Both the position numbers and the translations under genes were made by a program. This document shows positions 1 through 9,463 of a stretch of DNA of 40,150 nt, piece by piece (the first letter of the stretch is position 1; every line of letters begins with the position of its first letter). The stretch spans positions 1 through 40,150 of the forward strand of contig JAFGQK010000077.1 of assembly GCA_016935735.1 (NCBI GenBank). The letters are read 5' to 3'. This DNA is from Spirochaetales bacterium (GTDB taxonomy: Bacteria; Spirochaetota; Spirochaetia; SZUA-6; JAFGRV01). The notes below the pieces were generated by a model. That model made no database searches. It was not told the DNA's origin and saw only the letters and a list, made by a program, of their open reading frames with translations.

Positions 1-477
1 ATGAGTATATACTTCAAATAATGCTCCCCGAATTTTATATGTTTCTTCAGAATACATTAAATCTTTCATTATTTTATTTTCGGTCTTCTATTTCTGTGTA
101 TTCAGTGTGTTCCGTGGTTTTTAAAACCTGTTATGGCGTTCGCACCCTCATCGATTTTATACTTGACAGTAGTGATGTTTTCTGAAATACTTGACTTTTA
201 TTCTTTATGACAGGTGGTCTTTTTTTCTTATTACACGAAAAGGAGATATTTTTAAACCACCTCTATAAAACCACAATTGAGAGGAATTACTCAATTCAGG
301 TAATAAAAAAAGGAAGGGAACAGAAAAAAAAAATTTTTATTCATATATAAAAAAATGATTTTTTACTGGATTCTTTCCAGAGAGTGTGATAATTTAGAAT
401 GAAAACCATTGTTATTTCCTATTACCGGGTAGGTATCCATAGGGGAATATTAATAAAAACAAGGGATATAAGCAGGA
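1..477. other. Intergenic region, no gene seen
   Basis: AT-rich and closed by stops in all frames. It contains a short degenerate repeat at 93-121 (listed separately) and a TTGACA hexamer at about 164-169 with a poor -10 (AATACT) 17 bases downstream, which could be a promoter for the response regulator at 478 with a leader of roughly 280 bases. I saw no tRNA, riboswitch or sigma54 (-24/-12) element. Confidence 0.5.
93..121 (+). repeat. Short degenerate intergenic repeat, copy 1
   Basis: The segment beginning TCTGTGTATTC and ending TTCCGTGGTTTT resembles the segment at 13061-13090 (TCCGTATAAATCC...CATCCGCGGTTTG). Both are built of spaced T-CCGTG/CCGCG units ending in GGTTT. This style of sequence recurs between genes in many environmental bacterial genomes, but I cannot count copies from this window. 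Confidence 0.35.
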
Positions 478-1890
478 ATGAATGCAGGGAAGATACTGGT
501 CGTAGATGATGAATATGAATTTATTTTAAATGTCAGGGAATTTTTCAAAAGCTACGATATTGTTTGTGTTTCTGATCCTAAAGAAGCATTAATTAAAATT
601 AATAAAGATTATTTCGATATTATTGCCGTAGATTACAAATTACCTGAAATGACAGGAATCGATCTTCTTATTAAAGCAAAAAAAAATAGATCTTACAGAT
701 TTGGTATTTTATTTACGGCTTATACAGAAAAAATAGTATTGGAAAATGTTATTAATAATAATTTAATATCGTATTTTCTTGAAAAACCATTCAGACTTAC
801 TGAACTTAAAATAATAATAGATAATTTTTTAGTTGAATGCAGGAAGCAAGAGGAAGAAGAAGAAAGAATAAAAACTATTCAAATAAAAAATGAGAATCTT
901 AGTAATCAAATTCGTTCAGCCTGTAAAAATGTTATTGGCCTGAAAAACGGATTAAAAAATGTTTTTGATAAAATTATTACCGTATCACAATATGAAATTC
1001 CCATCTTACTCCTGGGTGAAACGGGTGTGGGCAAGGAAGTGATAGCCAATTTGATTCATTTCATGAGTCCGAGGCAGGATAGTAATATTATAAAAATAAA
1101 CTGTGCGGAAATATCTTCCAATCTTTTAGAAAGCGAATTGTTTGGATATGCCCGGGGGGCCTTTACCGGCGCCAATACCAATAAACCGGGTTTAATTGAA
1201 TTAGCAGATAAAGGGACTCTTTTCCTTGATGAAATCTGTGAATTAGAAATGAATCTGCAGGCTAAACTCTTAAGGGTTTTACAGGAAAAAGAAGTGAGAA
1301 GAATCGGCAGTACCAAAAATACAAAAATTGATTTCAGGTTAATCACTGCAACAAATAAAAATATCGAAAATTGTATTAATGAAGGCTCGTTCAGGGAAGA
1401 TCTTTATTATAGAATAAATCGTTTTCCCATTAAAATCCCACCGCTTCGAAACCGTAAAGATGATATTGAAGAATTAACCAGATTTTTTTTAAAAAAAATT
1501 TCAATGGAATTGAACATTCCCATTATGAATATTGATCCGGGGGCAATACAAATTCTAAAAGAATACTCCTGGCCAGGTAATATCCGCGAACTTGAAAATG
1601 TGCTTTTCCAGGCCATTCTATCTTCTCATTATATTGGAATCATTCAAAAAAAGGATCTGGATTGCCTGTTCATAGAAGAGAAAGCTGAACCTGAAATTGA
1701 GCTTCCAAAAAGTATAGGCATAAATATTGAAAAAATACTTTTTTCTGATAATTTATCTTTAAAAAAAAGAACAAAGTTTATTGAAAAAATCATTATAAAA
1801 AGCCAGATAAAGAAAACGGGTACGCAAACACGGGCCGCTGAAAATCTGCAAATTGGATTATCAACTTTATTAAGAAAACTGAATAAATAA
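478..1890 (+). CDS. NtrC-family sigma54-dependent response regulator
   Basis: A 470-residue activator with three modules. The receiver (about 5-118) has the acidic pair D10/D11, phosphoacceptor D52, T80 and K103 (in EKPF). The AAA+ domain (about 150-385) has Walker A GETGVGKE at 180-187, the sigma54-contacting loop GAFTGA at 227-232, Walker B GTLFLDEI at 246-253 and the FREDLYYR region near 305. A Fis-type helix-turn-helix occupies the last 30 residues or so (TRAAENLQIGLSTLLRKL). Such proteins open sigma54 promoters when phosphorylated. The start has an AAGGGA site 11 bases upstream. Its 3' end faces the hybrid kinase at 1940-4360 across 49 bases, so that kinase is the obvious candidate partner, although convergent genes are not co-transcribed. 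Target promoters are unknown. Confidence 0.93.
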   Translation: MNAGKILVVDDEYEFILNVREFFKSYDIVCVSDPKEALIKINKDYFDIIAVDYKLPEMTGIDLLIKAKKNRSYRFGILFTAYTEKIVLENVINNNLISYFLEKPFRLTELKIIIDNFLVECRKQEEEEERIKTIQIKNENLSNQIRSACKNVIGLKNGLKNVFDKIITVSQYEIPILLLGETGVGKEVIANLIHFMSPRQDSNIIKINCAEISSNLLESELFGYARGAFTGANTNKPGLIELADKGTLFLDEICELEMNLQAKLLRVLQEKEVRRIGSTKNTKIDFRLITATNKNIENCINEGSFREDLYYRINRFPIKIPPLRNRKDDIEELTRFFLKKISMELNIPIMNIDPGAIQILKEYSWPGNIRELENVLFQAILSSHYIGIIQKKDLDCLFIEEKAEPEIELPKSIGINIEKILFSDNLSLKKRTKFIEKIIIKSQIKKTGTQTRAAENLQIGLSTLLRKLNK

Positions 1891-1939
1891 TAAATGTGGA
1901 TTATAATTAATCGGGTGTCGAGATGGGCTCAAGCCTTCG

Positions 1940-4360
1940 TTATGGAATTGTTATTACAAATTCAGATCCTTTATTTTCTTCGGAATTCCAATTGAGTTCC
2001 CATCCCAGGCGGGTAATTAATTCTCTTACAATAAACAATCCCAATCCCGTACTGTTACTGGCTGAAAAAAAAGGATCAAAAATCTTATTCCTGTTTTCAA
2101 TAAGGATCCCACAGCCGTTATCTTTTACCGTAATCATTTTTTTGCCCCATTTGTTGAGTTTCCCTTCAATTACTATTTTCCCCTTTTCCTTAATTGCATT
2201 AATTGCATTTGAAATAAGATTAATCAGTATTTGTGAAATGATATCATGATTTCCTATTAATTTGAAATTTTTATCAATATGAAAATAAAAAGCAATCCTG
2301 TTTTCAATCTTATTCTGAAATATCTTCTGGATTGCTTTTAAAATATCTTCCAGTAAAATTTCGTTCTCTTCTACTTTGTTTTGCATTAAAAGATACCTTA
2401 AGTTTTTAATAATCATTTCTATTCGATTTACATTCTTATGAATTTGCTCGATAAATATTCTTATCTTTTTATTATCGGGTAATTCACTTCGATTTACAAT
2501 TATTTCAATATTATCAAGGGGGGCATAAATGTTGTTTAAAGGATTCAGTATTTCATGAGATATTCCCGCCAGCAGTATACCTAACGAAATGAATTTTGAT
2601 TTAACAAAAAAGGTTTGTTGTAATGTCTGGTTTTTGATAATGGCAGTGATTTTCGCTAATAGTTCCTCAAAATGAAAAGGCTTGTAAATATAATCAATGG
2701 CTCCTTCATGCAGGGCATTTATCTTTTCCGATATCACTGTCCGTGCCGTAAGAAAGATGAATGGAATATCCCCGAACCCCTTGTTTTCGGATAATTTATG
2801 AAAAAAATCATATCCATTCATTTTATCCATCATGACATCAGAAACAATTAAATTGGGTTTTGGTATTTTATCCAGTAATTCAACCGCTTCTTCTCCATTT
2901 TGGGCAAAATAAACATTATAATAGGGTTTGAGTTTTGTTATAAGAAAATATAGTAATTCTTTGTTATCCTCGACAACCATAATATTATTTTTAGCTGCAT
3001 CAATCTTTACTTCCGGAAAATCTATCCGGGCATCAGTTATTATGGGTGCTGAATAATCCTCTTTCACCACGACATCATCATCCATTAATTGATGCCGGTT
3101 AAAAAACATGCTGAATTGGGTTCCCCTGTCTATTTTACTCTCTATTTCGATTTCGGCATTCACTTCATCCAATATTTTTTTCACAATACAGAGTCCCATA
3201 CCCAAACCCTGCCGGGCTTTCTTCCTGGAAACAAGTTGTTGATAAGGATTAAAAATAATCTGCTTTTGTGCTTCCGGGATTCCGCACCCTGAATCCTTGA
3301 TGGAAAAAAATACTTTTCCATTTACTGATTTTAAATTTATATCAATTGATCCCTTACTATCCATATATTTTATGGAGTTATCAAATAAATTGTTTATTAC
3401 CCTGTCTATTGCGTACGGATCTATTTTTATATGAATATTATCTTCGATCCTGCAAGCAACAGATATGTCTTTATTCGTTAATAATGGTTGAAACAATTTC
3501 AGTTTAGTTTTTAAAGTATCAGAGATATTAATAATCTGCTCATGATTATAATGATACAAACCCCGTTCCAGTTTTTCAATATCAAGGTAATTAATGACAT
3601 CCCTTTGCAGCTTTTTTATATTATTCGTTATGAATTGCAGGCTGCTGTCCGTTTTAACATTATTTATGTACTCTGACAGATGATTCTCTATAAGGGTCAA
3701 GGGAGTTTTTAACTCATGAGATAGATTTATTAAAAACTGTGTCCGTTCCTGCAAAGAATTATCAATTCGCCTTTTGTAATCATTTATAGCCCTCACCATA
3801 ACCTCTGTGAATAAGGTAAAAAGAAAAAGTAAAATAAGATTGTTCCAGAGAACCTTAACAGATTCGAGTTTTTGAAGATCGCCGGTTCCATTTATTATAA
3901 ACCATTCCCTTAAGCCGGGTAAAAATATCCAGATTGAATATATCATAAAAATAACTGCAAAACCAAGCAAACTGTTTGGAATAACTTTTTTTTGTGTTAA
4001 ATACGTCATAAACGGAAGTGCTAAAAGAATATAAAGAACATCTCCTTTATCCATGGATCCCATAAGAGCCATGACAAAGATATGAAGAACAAAACCATAG
4101 ATAAAAAATTTCTTTGTTATGTGAAATTGGTTGAATTTATTTAAAAGAACAAAACCGGAATACATTGCAACAAAAATGAGATTGGGAATAACAACTTTTA
4201 ACGGATTTGGCCTGGTTGCATACATAAAGGTAACAATGAAAGCAGCAATAAAGGAAACAATGGCCAGGCCTTTGAGTTGCTTTCTTAGCTTGATCTCTTC
4301 TATGGAAGGATCAGTGCTTGATACACCTGCATCCAGATTATTCTTTATATTTTTTCTCAT
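1940..4360 (-). CDS. Hybrid sensor histidine kinase with two kinase cores (HK-REC-HK)
   Basis: About 806 residues from the ATG at 4360. The frame stays open up to 4471, but that extension runs into a dispersed repeat. Roughly six hydrophobic segments lie in the first 190 residues with no obvious extracellular sensor domain. Then come HisKA (SHELKTP, H215), HATPase (NLFDNSIKY; DSGCGI; GLGMGL), a receiver (ED near 464, phosphoacceptor D508, K560 in YKPF), then a second dimerisation helix (GISHEILNPLNN, H602) and a second ATPase (NLISNAINAI; DNGCGI; GLGLF) to the C-terminus. The second H-box is of the HE-x-NPL type common in NtrB-like kinases, which fits the NtrC-type regulator converging from 478-1890. 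The first kinase core and receiver are strikingly like those of the protein at 19433-22183. Ligand and phosphotransfer route are not visible. Confidence 0.9.
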   Translation of the reverse strand: MRKNIKNNLDAGVSSTDPSIEEIKLRKQLKGLAIVSFIAAFIVTFMYATRPNPLKVVIPNLIFVAMYSGFVLLNKFNQFHITKKFFIYGFVLHIFVMALMGSMDKGDVLYILLALPFMTYLTQKKVIPNSLLGFAVIFMIYSIWIFLPGLREWFIINGTGDLQKLESVKVLWNNLILLFLFTLFTEVMVRAINDYKRRIDNSLQERTQFLINLSHELKTPLTLIENHLSEYINNVKTDSSLQFITNNIKKLQRDVINYLDIEKLERGLYHYNHEQIINISDTLKTKLKLFQPLLTNKDISVACRIEDNIHIKIDPYAIDRVINNLFDNSIKYMDSKGSIDINLKSVNGKVFFSIKDSGCGIPEAQKQIIFNPYQQLVSRKKARQGLGMGLCIVKKILDEVNAEIEIESKIDRGTQFSMFFNRHQLMDDDVVVKEDYSAPIITDARIDFPEVKIDAAKNNIMVVEDNKELLYFLITKLKPYYNVYFAQNGEEAVELLDKIPKPNLIVSDVMMDKMNGYDFFHKLSENKGFGDIPFIFLTARTVISEKINALHEGAIDYIYKPFHFEELLAKITAIIKNQTLQQTFFVKSKFISLGILLAGISHEILNPLNNIYAPLDNIEIIVNRSELPDNKKIRIFIEQIHKNVNRIEMIIKNLRYLLMQNKVEENEILLEDILKAIQKIFQNKIENRIAFYFHIDKNFKLIGNHDIISQILINLISNAINAIKEKGKIVIEGKLNKWGKKMITVKDNGCGILIENRNKIFDPFFSASNSTGLGLFIVRELITRLGWELNWNSEENKGSEFVITIP

Positions 4361-4366
4361 TCGCCT

Positions 4367-4395
4367 ATAATGATATATAATGCTAATCCTGTCAA
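4367..4395 (-). promoter_or_regulatory. Candidate sigma70 promoter of the hybrid kinase
   Basis: On the minus strand TTGACA (4395-4390) is followed after 17 bases by CATTAT (4372-4367). Only six bases separate this -10 from the ATG at 4360, so a transcript would start at or next to the start codon. Either the mRNA is leaderless or a different promoter is used. Confidence 0.4.
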
Positions 4396-4447
4396 GGTTA
4401 TAATTAAAAAAGGCGATTATAAAAATGAGATTTTTAAAATTGAACCA

Positions 4448-4531
4448 CAGCGCTGGCTCCACCCGCGACACAAATCAGGAAAAGCAGGAAATACCCTATC
4501 GCCTGCAATTACATTACCTCCATGAAGGTTC
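4448..4531 (+). repeat. Dispersed ~84-bp intergenic repeat, copy A
   Basis: Aligns without gaps to 12771-12854, with about 69 of 84 positions identical by hand count. The most conserved block is AAAAGCAGGAAATACCCTAT. A shorter relative lies at 19307-19341. It sits upstream of the hybrid kinase (minus strand) and of the large exported protein (plus strand). On the minus strand one frame is open through both full copies and reads similarly (GGxVIAGxRVFPAF). Confidence 0.75.
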
Positions 4532-4771
4532 TATTTTTGTTAGTAAAATATTTACAGCAGATTTATATTATAAACCATATTATATAAAAATACCGATGCT
4601 TTCTCTTTCATCCACGGGACAATACCTGAATTATTTTCTGATTCCCTGTTTCAATGCATCATTTTCAATCGCTGAACTGAAAATAATTGCCTCTGCGGTG
4701 ACGAATAAAACTCTGGATATGTACTTTTGAATACGGTATACTTATAAAAAGGCTTTATTAAGGAGCAGTAC
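4532..4771 (+). promoter_or_regulatory. Upstream region of the alpha-2-macroglobulin-like gene
   Basis: No gene seen. A candidate promoter is CTGGAT (4713-4718), an 18-base spacer and TATACT (4737-4742); the -35 is weak. The ribosome site AAGGAG is at 4760-4765, six bases before the ATG at 4772. Confidence 0.3.
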
Positions 4772-7700
4772 ATGAAAACCAGAACTAATTTTTTATTTTA
4801 TACCTGCATTCTTTCTTTTCTGTTTTCCCCATTTATTTTTGCCGGCGGGAACCGGGAAGTGAAGGATGAAGGGCAGCTTGTCTGTGTTATCAATTATCCG
4901 TACCAGATATGGTCGGAAGAACCGACAAAGATACATGTCACCCTGTTTAAACCGGATTTTACCCCGGCAAAAGGGGCGATTGTAGAGGTAAACAGCAATA
5001 AGGTGGGAAAAGCGGATAAGAACGGTACCTGTATTTTCGATTTTGTACCGGGAAGCGGGAACAGTCATGAATTAAAAGCCGAACTTATTGATAAAGGAAC
5101 ACGGTACAGGGTAACAAAACAATTTTCCTGTAATGCACGGACAATGAGTTTTAAGGCAGAAAGGCTTTATGTCTATACTGACAGGGGGGTGTATAATCCG
5201 GGACAGGACGTTCTGGTAAGGCTGGTTGCCTGGGAACTCAAGAAAGAGTATACTCCTTTAGCAGAGGCATCCGTACAGCTTCTTTTTCAGGATCTTAATG
5301 GAAAGGTCTATTCCGGTGAATATATTACCACGGATGATTTCGGTATCGGCGCGGCAAAACTCCCCCTTCCACAGCACATGCCCGAAGGGGAATATGAACT
5401 TGTAGTCCTTTATGAGCAGGCCCGTGAAGCAACACGACTCCGTGTAAAAAGGTTTGTTCCCCCTGTTATCAATATAAACCATAACCTGAAACGGTATCTT
5501 ACCAATGTACAGGACTCCCTGGAGGCAGAAGTAACAGCAGGGTATTTTACAGGGGGAGAGATCAAACAATCGTCACTTACGTTATCCATAGAGGATATGA
5601 ATAAAAGGGAGCTTTTTAAAAAAGAGTATTCATCCGGCACGGGAACGTATAGCATTTCTCTGAACAGGACCGATCTCGATATTATCCGGACAACCCTTGT
5701 TCCGGAAACGGAAATAAAGGTAAAACTGAAAATAAAAGACAGCTATGACCAGGAGGATGAAGTAATATGGGATATGCTGTATACTGCCTGTCCTTTTACT
5801 GCGGTGATTGAAATAGATAAGGATTCATACCCCGGTGGAGAAACTGTCCAGCTTCTTGTCAAAGTCGTGGACATCGACGGGCAGCCGGCAGCAGAAATCC
5901 CGCTTATACTCGGGGTTGATAGTGAGCAAATTCATGAAAAGGCAGCAACAGATACAATGGGAGTCGCCCGGTTCGAGTTTACCATGCCCGGGAATGCCGT
6001 TACTGCGACAGTGACAAGCCCTGTCATGGAAGCTGCCCTTGGCCAGCGGTACATCCCTTTTGAAGCTTCAAAGCCAATGAGTTCCAGGGTGACCGAGTTC
6101 CCCAGGGATGCAGGAACAAAAACGACAATCACGGTTCATTTTGATCCGGGATATGTCCCGGTGGAAGATGTCATCCATATCGACCTGACTGATATTTCCG
6201 GTGCCCTTGTAGAATCAACAACAATACCCATTCAAAAAAACAAATTAAAGGCAGAAGGGGAGATTACCGCACCTACATGGGGAACCATGCTTGTGAATCT
6301 CTATTGTTGTGCAGTCAAAAAAGGATATACCCCGCCTTATTCCGTACAAACAGCTGGTTTTATTACAGAAGGACAGCATGTGACCTTTTATCCGGATAAG
6401 GAGCTTGAGATTGTCGTGGAAAACTTTAAGCCCGAAGCCGGGCCGGGGGATGAAGTGGCCTTTACCATCAATGTAAAAGGAGGAGAGGGGGAAAAGTCCC
6501 TCGGGGTGTCCCTGGTCGATGATGCAGTGATTTCCCTGCTGAATCCTTTTGTAAAAGCCCCTGTTACCCATTTCTATAATCCGCAGGCCAAGGTGATTGC
6601 CACCGGGGGAGCAGGAGTTCTTACCTGGCCGGTAGTGGACAGGAACTGGGGTTACCCGTGGCGGGATATCGCGTATTCGAACTGGGGGTTTAAAGAACCT
6701 GGTGATTTTGTCATTCCCGCCGGTTCGGAAGACAAGGAGAGTACCATAGCCTATTCTTCAATTTCGGAAGATACAGATATCGGGAATGATGAGACGTACT
6801 ATGAAAAAAAATCCATGGAAGAATCGTCAGAAGAGGGGCTTGGAGAAGCCGAGGAGAGTTTTGACCATCCGAAGGAAACGACAAATGGGGACGAACGAAA
6901 GAGCAAAGACGGGAATGGGGATAAAGACAGGCCCCAGGCAGAAATCATCATCCGGACCAGATTCCCGGAAACATCCTTCTGGGAACCCCGGCTTATCACA
7001 AAGAACCGGAAAGCGGCTGTCCGGATTGCCCTCCCGGAGGAAATCACCACTCAAAAACTTTTTATTCTGGCAAGCGACAAACAGGGATTTATAAGCCTTT
7101 TAAAAAAAGATATCCGTGTGACACAGCCGGTCTTTATACGGGCAGATTTTCCCCCGTCTCTTGTAAAAGGGGATAAAGTGACGGCCAGGGCGCTGTTAAG
7201 GAATCTTACTGATTCTTCTTTATCCTGTGCTGTTACTCTTGATTCCCCGGGACTTTCGGTATTACAGAAACCGGAGGGGGCTATTACCATTGAACCGGGA
7301 GAAACGAAGATTGCGGAGTGGGTCATCCAGGGAAAGGTATGCGGGATAAACAGTTTTACCGTTTCCGTGGAAACAAAAGGAGCAGGGGGAAAGAGATTTA
7401 CCGATGCAGAGAAAAAAAGCCTGTATGTAAAACCGCAGGGTGAACCTGTTATCCGGCTTGTAAAAGATACAATCAGCGGGAAGGGGAAATCCTCCCTCCA
7501 GCTCACTATCGATCCCGGTGCAGAGTATTATACGGCATTTCTGAACGTAACCCTGCCAGATGTATTCCCTGCATTCCAGGCATGGTATGCATATGACCTG
7601 TATCCCTGGTATTCGCCATGGGCTGTTTCTGCAACCGCTCTTATGAACAGCGCGCTGCTCGAATATGTGCGTTCTTCGAAAAAAAAGCCTGTGGAAGAAT

Positions 7701-9064
7701 CACACCTGGTGGAAAGACTCGAACATGCAAGTATGATTCTTGTATCGAGCCAGTATGAATCCGGGGCATGGGGCTGGTACACCGATAACCGTGAAAATGA
7801 TGCCGGAACGAATCTCTACTACACCCTTTATTGCCTGCGCGGATTGCTGGATATAAAAAGAGCGGGGTTACCGGTGCGTGACGAGACGATAAAGAATGCA
7901 ATACGGTATATATTTACAAAACAGAACAATGACAGGCTCTGGGCTTCAAAAGGCGCCTATTTCTGGGATGTGTATAATGACCAGGTGGATATCTCTTTAA
8001 GTGCGGAAATTTTCGAAGTGCTTGCACTCGCCATGACATTGATGGAAGATCCGTATGAGTTTGAGCCCGGTGTACGCATATTGAAAGAAAAAATGGTAAC
8101 AATTCTTTCATCCGGTTCAGAAGAACCGATGACAATGGCAGCAGCCGTGCAGGGACTCCTGTACTGGAAGGAGTTTGCCCGGGATTCAGAGGTTGACCCG
8201 GTGTTGAAAAAAGGGATAGCAACGCTTATTGCCTTGAAAAGACGGGGATACTGGGAACCTCACTGGTATCATGCCTATGGCGGGATGGTGGAGCTCAATG
8301 CCCGGATTCTCACCCTTCTTGCCGCATATGAACCGGAACAGTATGCTTCATATCTCAGGGAAGGAGTTACCTGGCTTCTTTCGACAAGGGAAGCATGGGG
8401 TGCATGGCATAACGAGATCGGGACGGCAACTGCCATTCGTGCGCTTCTTTCAAACGGTGCCCAGGGAGAAGAAGTGAAGAGTGAGATTACCGTAATGGTC
8501 AATGGGAAGAAAGCAGCAGGAGTGACAATCGATCCTTCAGACCCGTTTCTTTCGGCGGCAAAACTCCATTACCTGGAAATAACCGGATTCCTGAATACAG
8601 GAAATAATATAATCGAAGTCACCTATACAGGGAATCTCGATGCCCCGGTTATCCTGGAGAAAAGGGAATGGGGAACAGGGGTAAATGAGGAAACTGCTTC
8701 TGTCACGGTAAAAAAGACCATCCCGGGGGAAGCGGCGGTTGGTCAATCGTTTTCCGTAAAACTCACACTCGAATCCAGAACAATGCACAATATGATAATT
8801 GTAGAGGAGTTCATTCCCCCGCAGTGTGAACCGGATGAGAAAAGCCTGGATGCCCTTGTACGGAATCATGAGGTGATCGATTACAGGATAGAAGAGGGGA
8901 ACCTCCTGTTTACTCTTATCCAGTCATCCGCGAAAACCGAATTACGATACCGTCTGCGCCCGGTAAGGAGGGGAACAAGTTTTGTAAGGGGAACGAGAGT
9001 AATGCATGCCGCAGACGGGATATTTCTTGGTGCATCCGGATCTGCGACGATTACGATACAGTAA
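4772..9064 (+). CDS. Alpha-2-macroglobulin-family exported protein, thioester motif absent
   Basis: 1430 residues. A signal peptide (about 1-24, ending FIFA before GGNRE) directs export; there is no lipobox. An MG2-like domain starts near 130 (YTDRGVYNPGQDVLVR), followed by several macroglobulin beta domains. A strongly charged, low-complexity linker spans about 655-725. The A2M signature region follows (SFWEPRLITKNRKAAV, near 732), then an alpha-alpha toroid resembling the thioester domain. Where the family has a C-x-E-Q thioester after a YPYGC-like turn, this protein has LYPWYSPWAVSATAL (near 940), so covalent trapping is not expected. Bacterial members are thought to protect the envelope from proteases, and thioester-less relatives exist. 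The flexible linker lies roughly where a protease bait would be, which is an inference. No penicillin-binding protein 1C gene, a common neighbour, is adjacent. The start has a good AAGGAG site. Confidence 0.88.
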   Translation: MKTRTNFLFYTCILSFLFSPFIFAGGNREVKDEGQLVCVINYPYQIWSEEPTKIHVTLFKPDFTPAKGAIVEVNSNKVGKADKNGTCIFDFVPGSGNSHELKAELIDKGTRYRVTKQFSCNARTMSFKAERLYVYTDRGVYNPGQDVLVRLVAWELKKEYTPLAEASVQLLFQDLNGKVYSGEYITTDDFGIGAAKLPLPQHMPEGEYELVVLYEQAREATRLRVKRFVPPVININHNLKRYLTNVQDSLEAEVTAGYFTGGEIKQSSLTLSIEDMNKRELFKKEYSSGTGTYSISLNRTDLDIIRTTLVPETEIKVKLKIKDSYDQEDEVIWDMLYTACPFTAVIEIDKDSYPGGETVQLLVKVVDIDGQPAAEIPLILGVDSEQIHEKAATDTMGVARFEFTMPGNAVTATVTSPVMEAALGQRYIPFEASKPMSSRVTEFPRDAGTKTTITVHFDPGYVPVEDVIHIDLTDISGALVESTTIPIQKNKLKAEGEITAPTWGTMLVNLYCCAVKKGYTPPYSVQTAGFITEGQHVTFYPDKELEIVVENFKPEAGPGDEVAFTINVKGGEGEKSLGVSLVDDAVISLLNPFVKAPVTHFYNPQAKVIATGGAGVLTWPVVDRNWGYPWRDIAYSNWGFKEPGDFVIPAGSEDKESTIAYSSISEDTDIGNDETYYEKKSMEESSEEGLGEAEESFDHPKETTNGDERKSKDGNGDKDRPQAEIIIRTRFPETSFWEPRLITKNRKAAVRIALPEEITTQKLFILASDKQGFISLLKKDIRVTQPVFIRADFPPSLVKGDKVTARALLRNLTDSSLSCAVTLDSPGLSVLQKPEGAITIEPGETKIAEWVIQGKVCGINSFTVSVETKGAGGKRFTDAEKKSLYVKPQGEPVIRLVKDTISGKGKSSLQLTIDPGAEYYTAFLNVTLPDVFPAFQAWYAYDLYPWYSPWAVSATALMNSALLEYVRSSKKKPVEESHLVERLEHASMILVSSQYESGAWGWYTDNRENDAGTNLYYTLYCLRGLLDIKRAGLPVRDETIKNAIRYIFTKQNNDRLWASKGAYFWDVYNDQVDISLSAEIFEVLALAMTLMEDPYEFEPGVRILKEKMVTILSSGSEEPMTMAAAVQGLLYWKEFARDSEVDPVLKKGIATLIALKRRGYWEPHWYHAYGGMVELNARILTLLAAYEPEQYASYLREGVTWLLSTREAWGAWHNEIGTATAIRALLSNGAQGEEVKSEITVMVNGKKAAGVTIDPSDPFLSAAKLHYLEITGFLNTGNNIIEVTYTGNLDAPVILEKREWGTGVNEETASVTVKKTIPGEAAVGQSFSVKLTLESRTMHNMIIVEEFIPPQCEPDEKSLDALVRNHEVIDYRIEEGNLLFTLIQSSAKTELRYRLRPVRRGTSFVRGTRVMHAADGIFLGASGSATITIQ

Positions 9065-9085
9065 CACCGTATCACTAACTATCCG

Positions 9086-9100
9086 GCCGGCAATACCGGC
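9086..9100 (+). terminator. Weak hairpin after the alpha-2-macroglobulin-like gene
   Basis: GCCGG-CAATA-CCGGC forms a 5-bp GC-rich stem 22 bases after the stop codon. There is no T-run, so it is at best a weak intrinsic terminator or an mRNA 3'-end stabiliser. Confidence 0.25.
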
Positions 9101-9152
9101 TAAGCTGGTTCTACTCGCAGCAGATAGTGATGCACCGGGAACGGAAGATAGT

Positions 9153-9287
9153 ATGGGAACAACAAAAGAAGAAATACAAGTGAGCGATACCCATATCTTT
9201 GCATCGAGTGATACCCCTGTAGAAAAGCTTCCCGGGAAAAGGCCCTGCGGCGCCTGTAAAAGCGACAATACCATCTGTAATCCCTGA
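9153..9287 (+). CDS. Possible small Cys-containing peptide, function unknown
   Basis: A 44-codon frame that begins with ATG five bases after a GGAAG ribosome-site-like sequence (9143-9147). The C-terminal half contains PCGACKSDNTIC, with three cysteines in twelve residues. Third-position choices (ACC, ATC, CCC, AAG) resemble those of the gene before it. It has no signal peptide and I do not recognise it. It could equally be chance open sequence downstream of the large gene. Confidence 0.28.
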   Translation: MGTTKEEIQVSDTHIFASSDTPVEKLPGKRPCGACKSDNTICNP

Positions 9288-9334
9288 CCTTTAAATGTAT
9301 GTGTTTTTAATGCAAATGATTCTTTTTCTTTTAA

Positions 9335-9457
9335 CTAATTTTCAAAAAATTGTCTTAATGCCCTCTCGATAATTTCTTTAATACTGGATTTATTTCCCCT
9401 CGCGATTTCTTTTGTCTTTTTTAGAAGAATGTCAGAAATATCTACTGTTGTTTTCAT
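9335..9457 (-). CDS. Short VapB-type antitoxin (orphan)
   Basis: About 40 residues from MKTTVDISD at 9457. The start is set by homology: MKTTVDI is the typical opening of the VapB/DUF2191 ribbon-helix-helix family, a DNA-binding strand followed by two helices (LLKKTKEIARG; SIKEIIERALRQFFEN). Family members usually run to 60-80 residues with a C-terminal toxin-binding tail, so this one looks truncated after the DNA-binding part. No PIN-domain toxin follows on the minus strand; the next minus-strand bases lead only into the tail of the preceding plus-strand region. It may be a relic, or an autonomous small DNA-binding protein kept by its strong promoter. Confidence 0.65.
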   Translation of the reverse strand: MKTTVDISDILLKKTKEIARGNKSSIKEIIERALRQFFEN

Positions 9458-9463
9458 ACCTGA

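Noticed and set aside
130..160. tRNA-like GTTCGCACCC segment
   Set aside because: No acceptor stem or anticodon arm can be formed around it.
4361..4471. Extended N-terminus of the hybrid kinase
   Set aside because: The extra 37 codons run into the dispersed repeat and overlap the TTGACA promoter; the ATG at 4360 is more likely.
4425..4730. Plus-strand open frame of 101 codons beside the hybrid kinase
   Set aside because: It covers repeat copy A and AT-rich intergenic sequence, has no ribosome site, and no similar plus-strand frame is found at copy B.
6786..7094. Overlapping frames inside the alpha-2-macroglobulin-like gene
   Set aside because: They are by-products of the charged low-complexity linker in the real frame.
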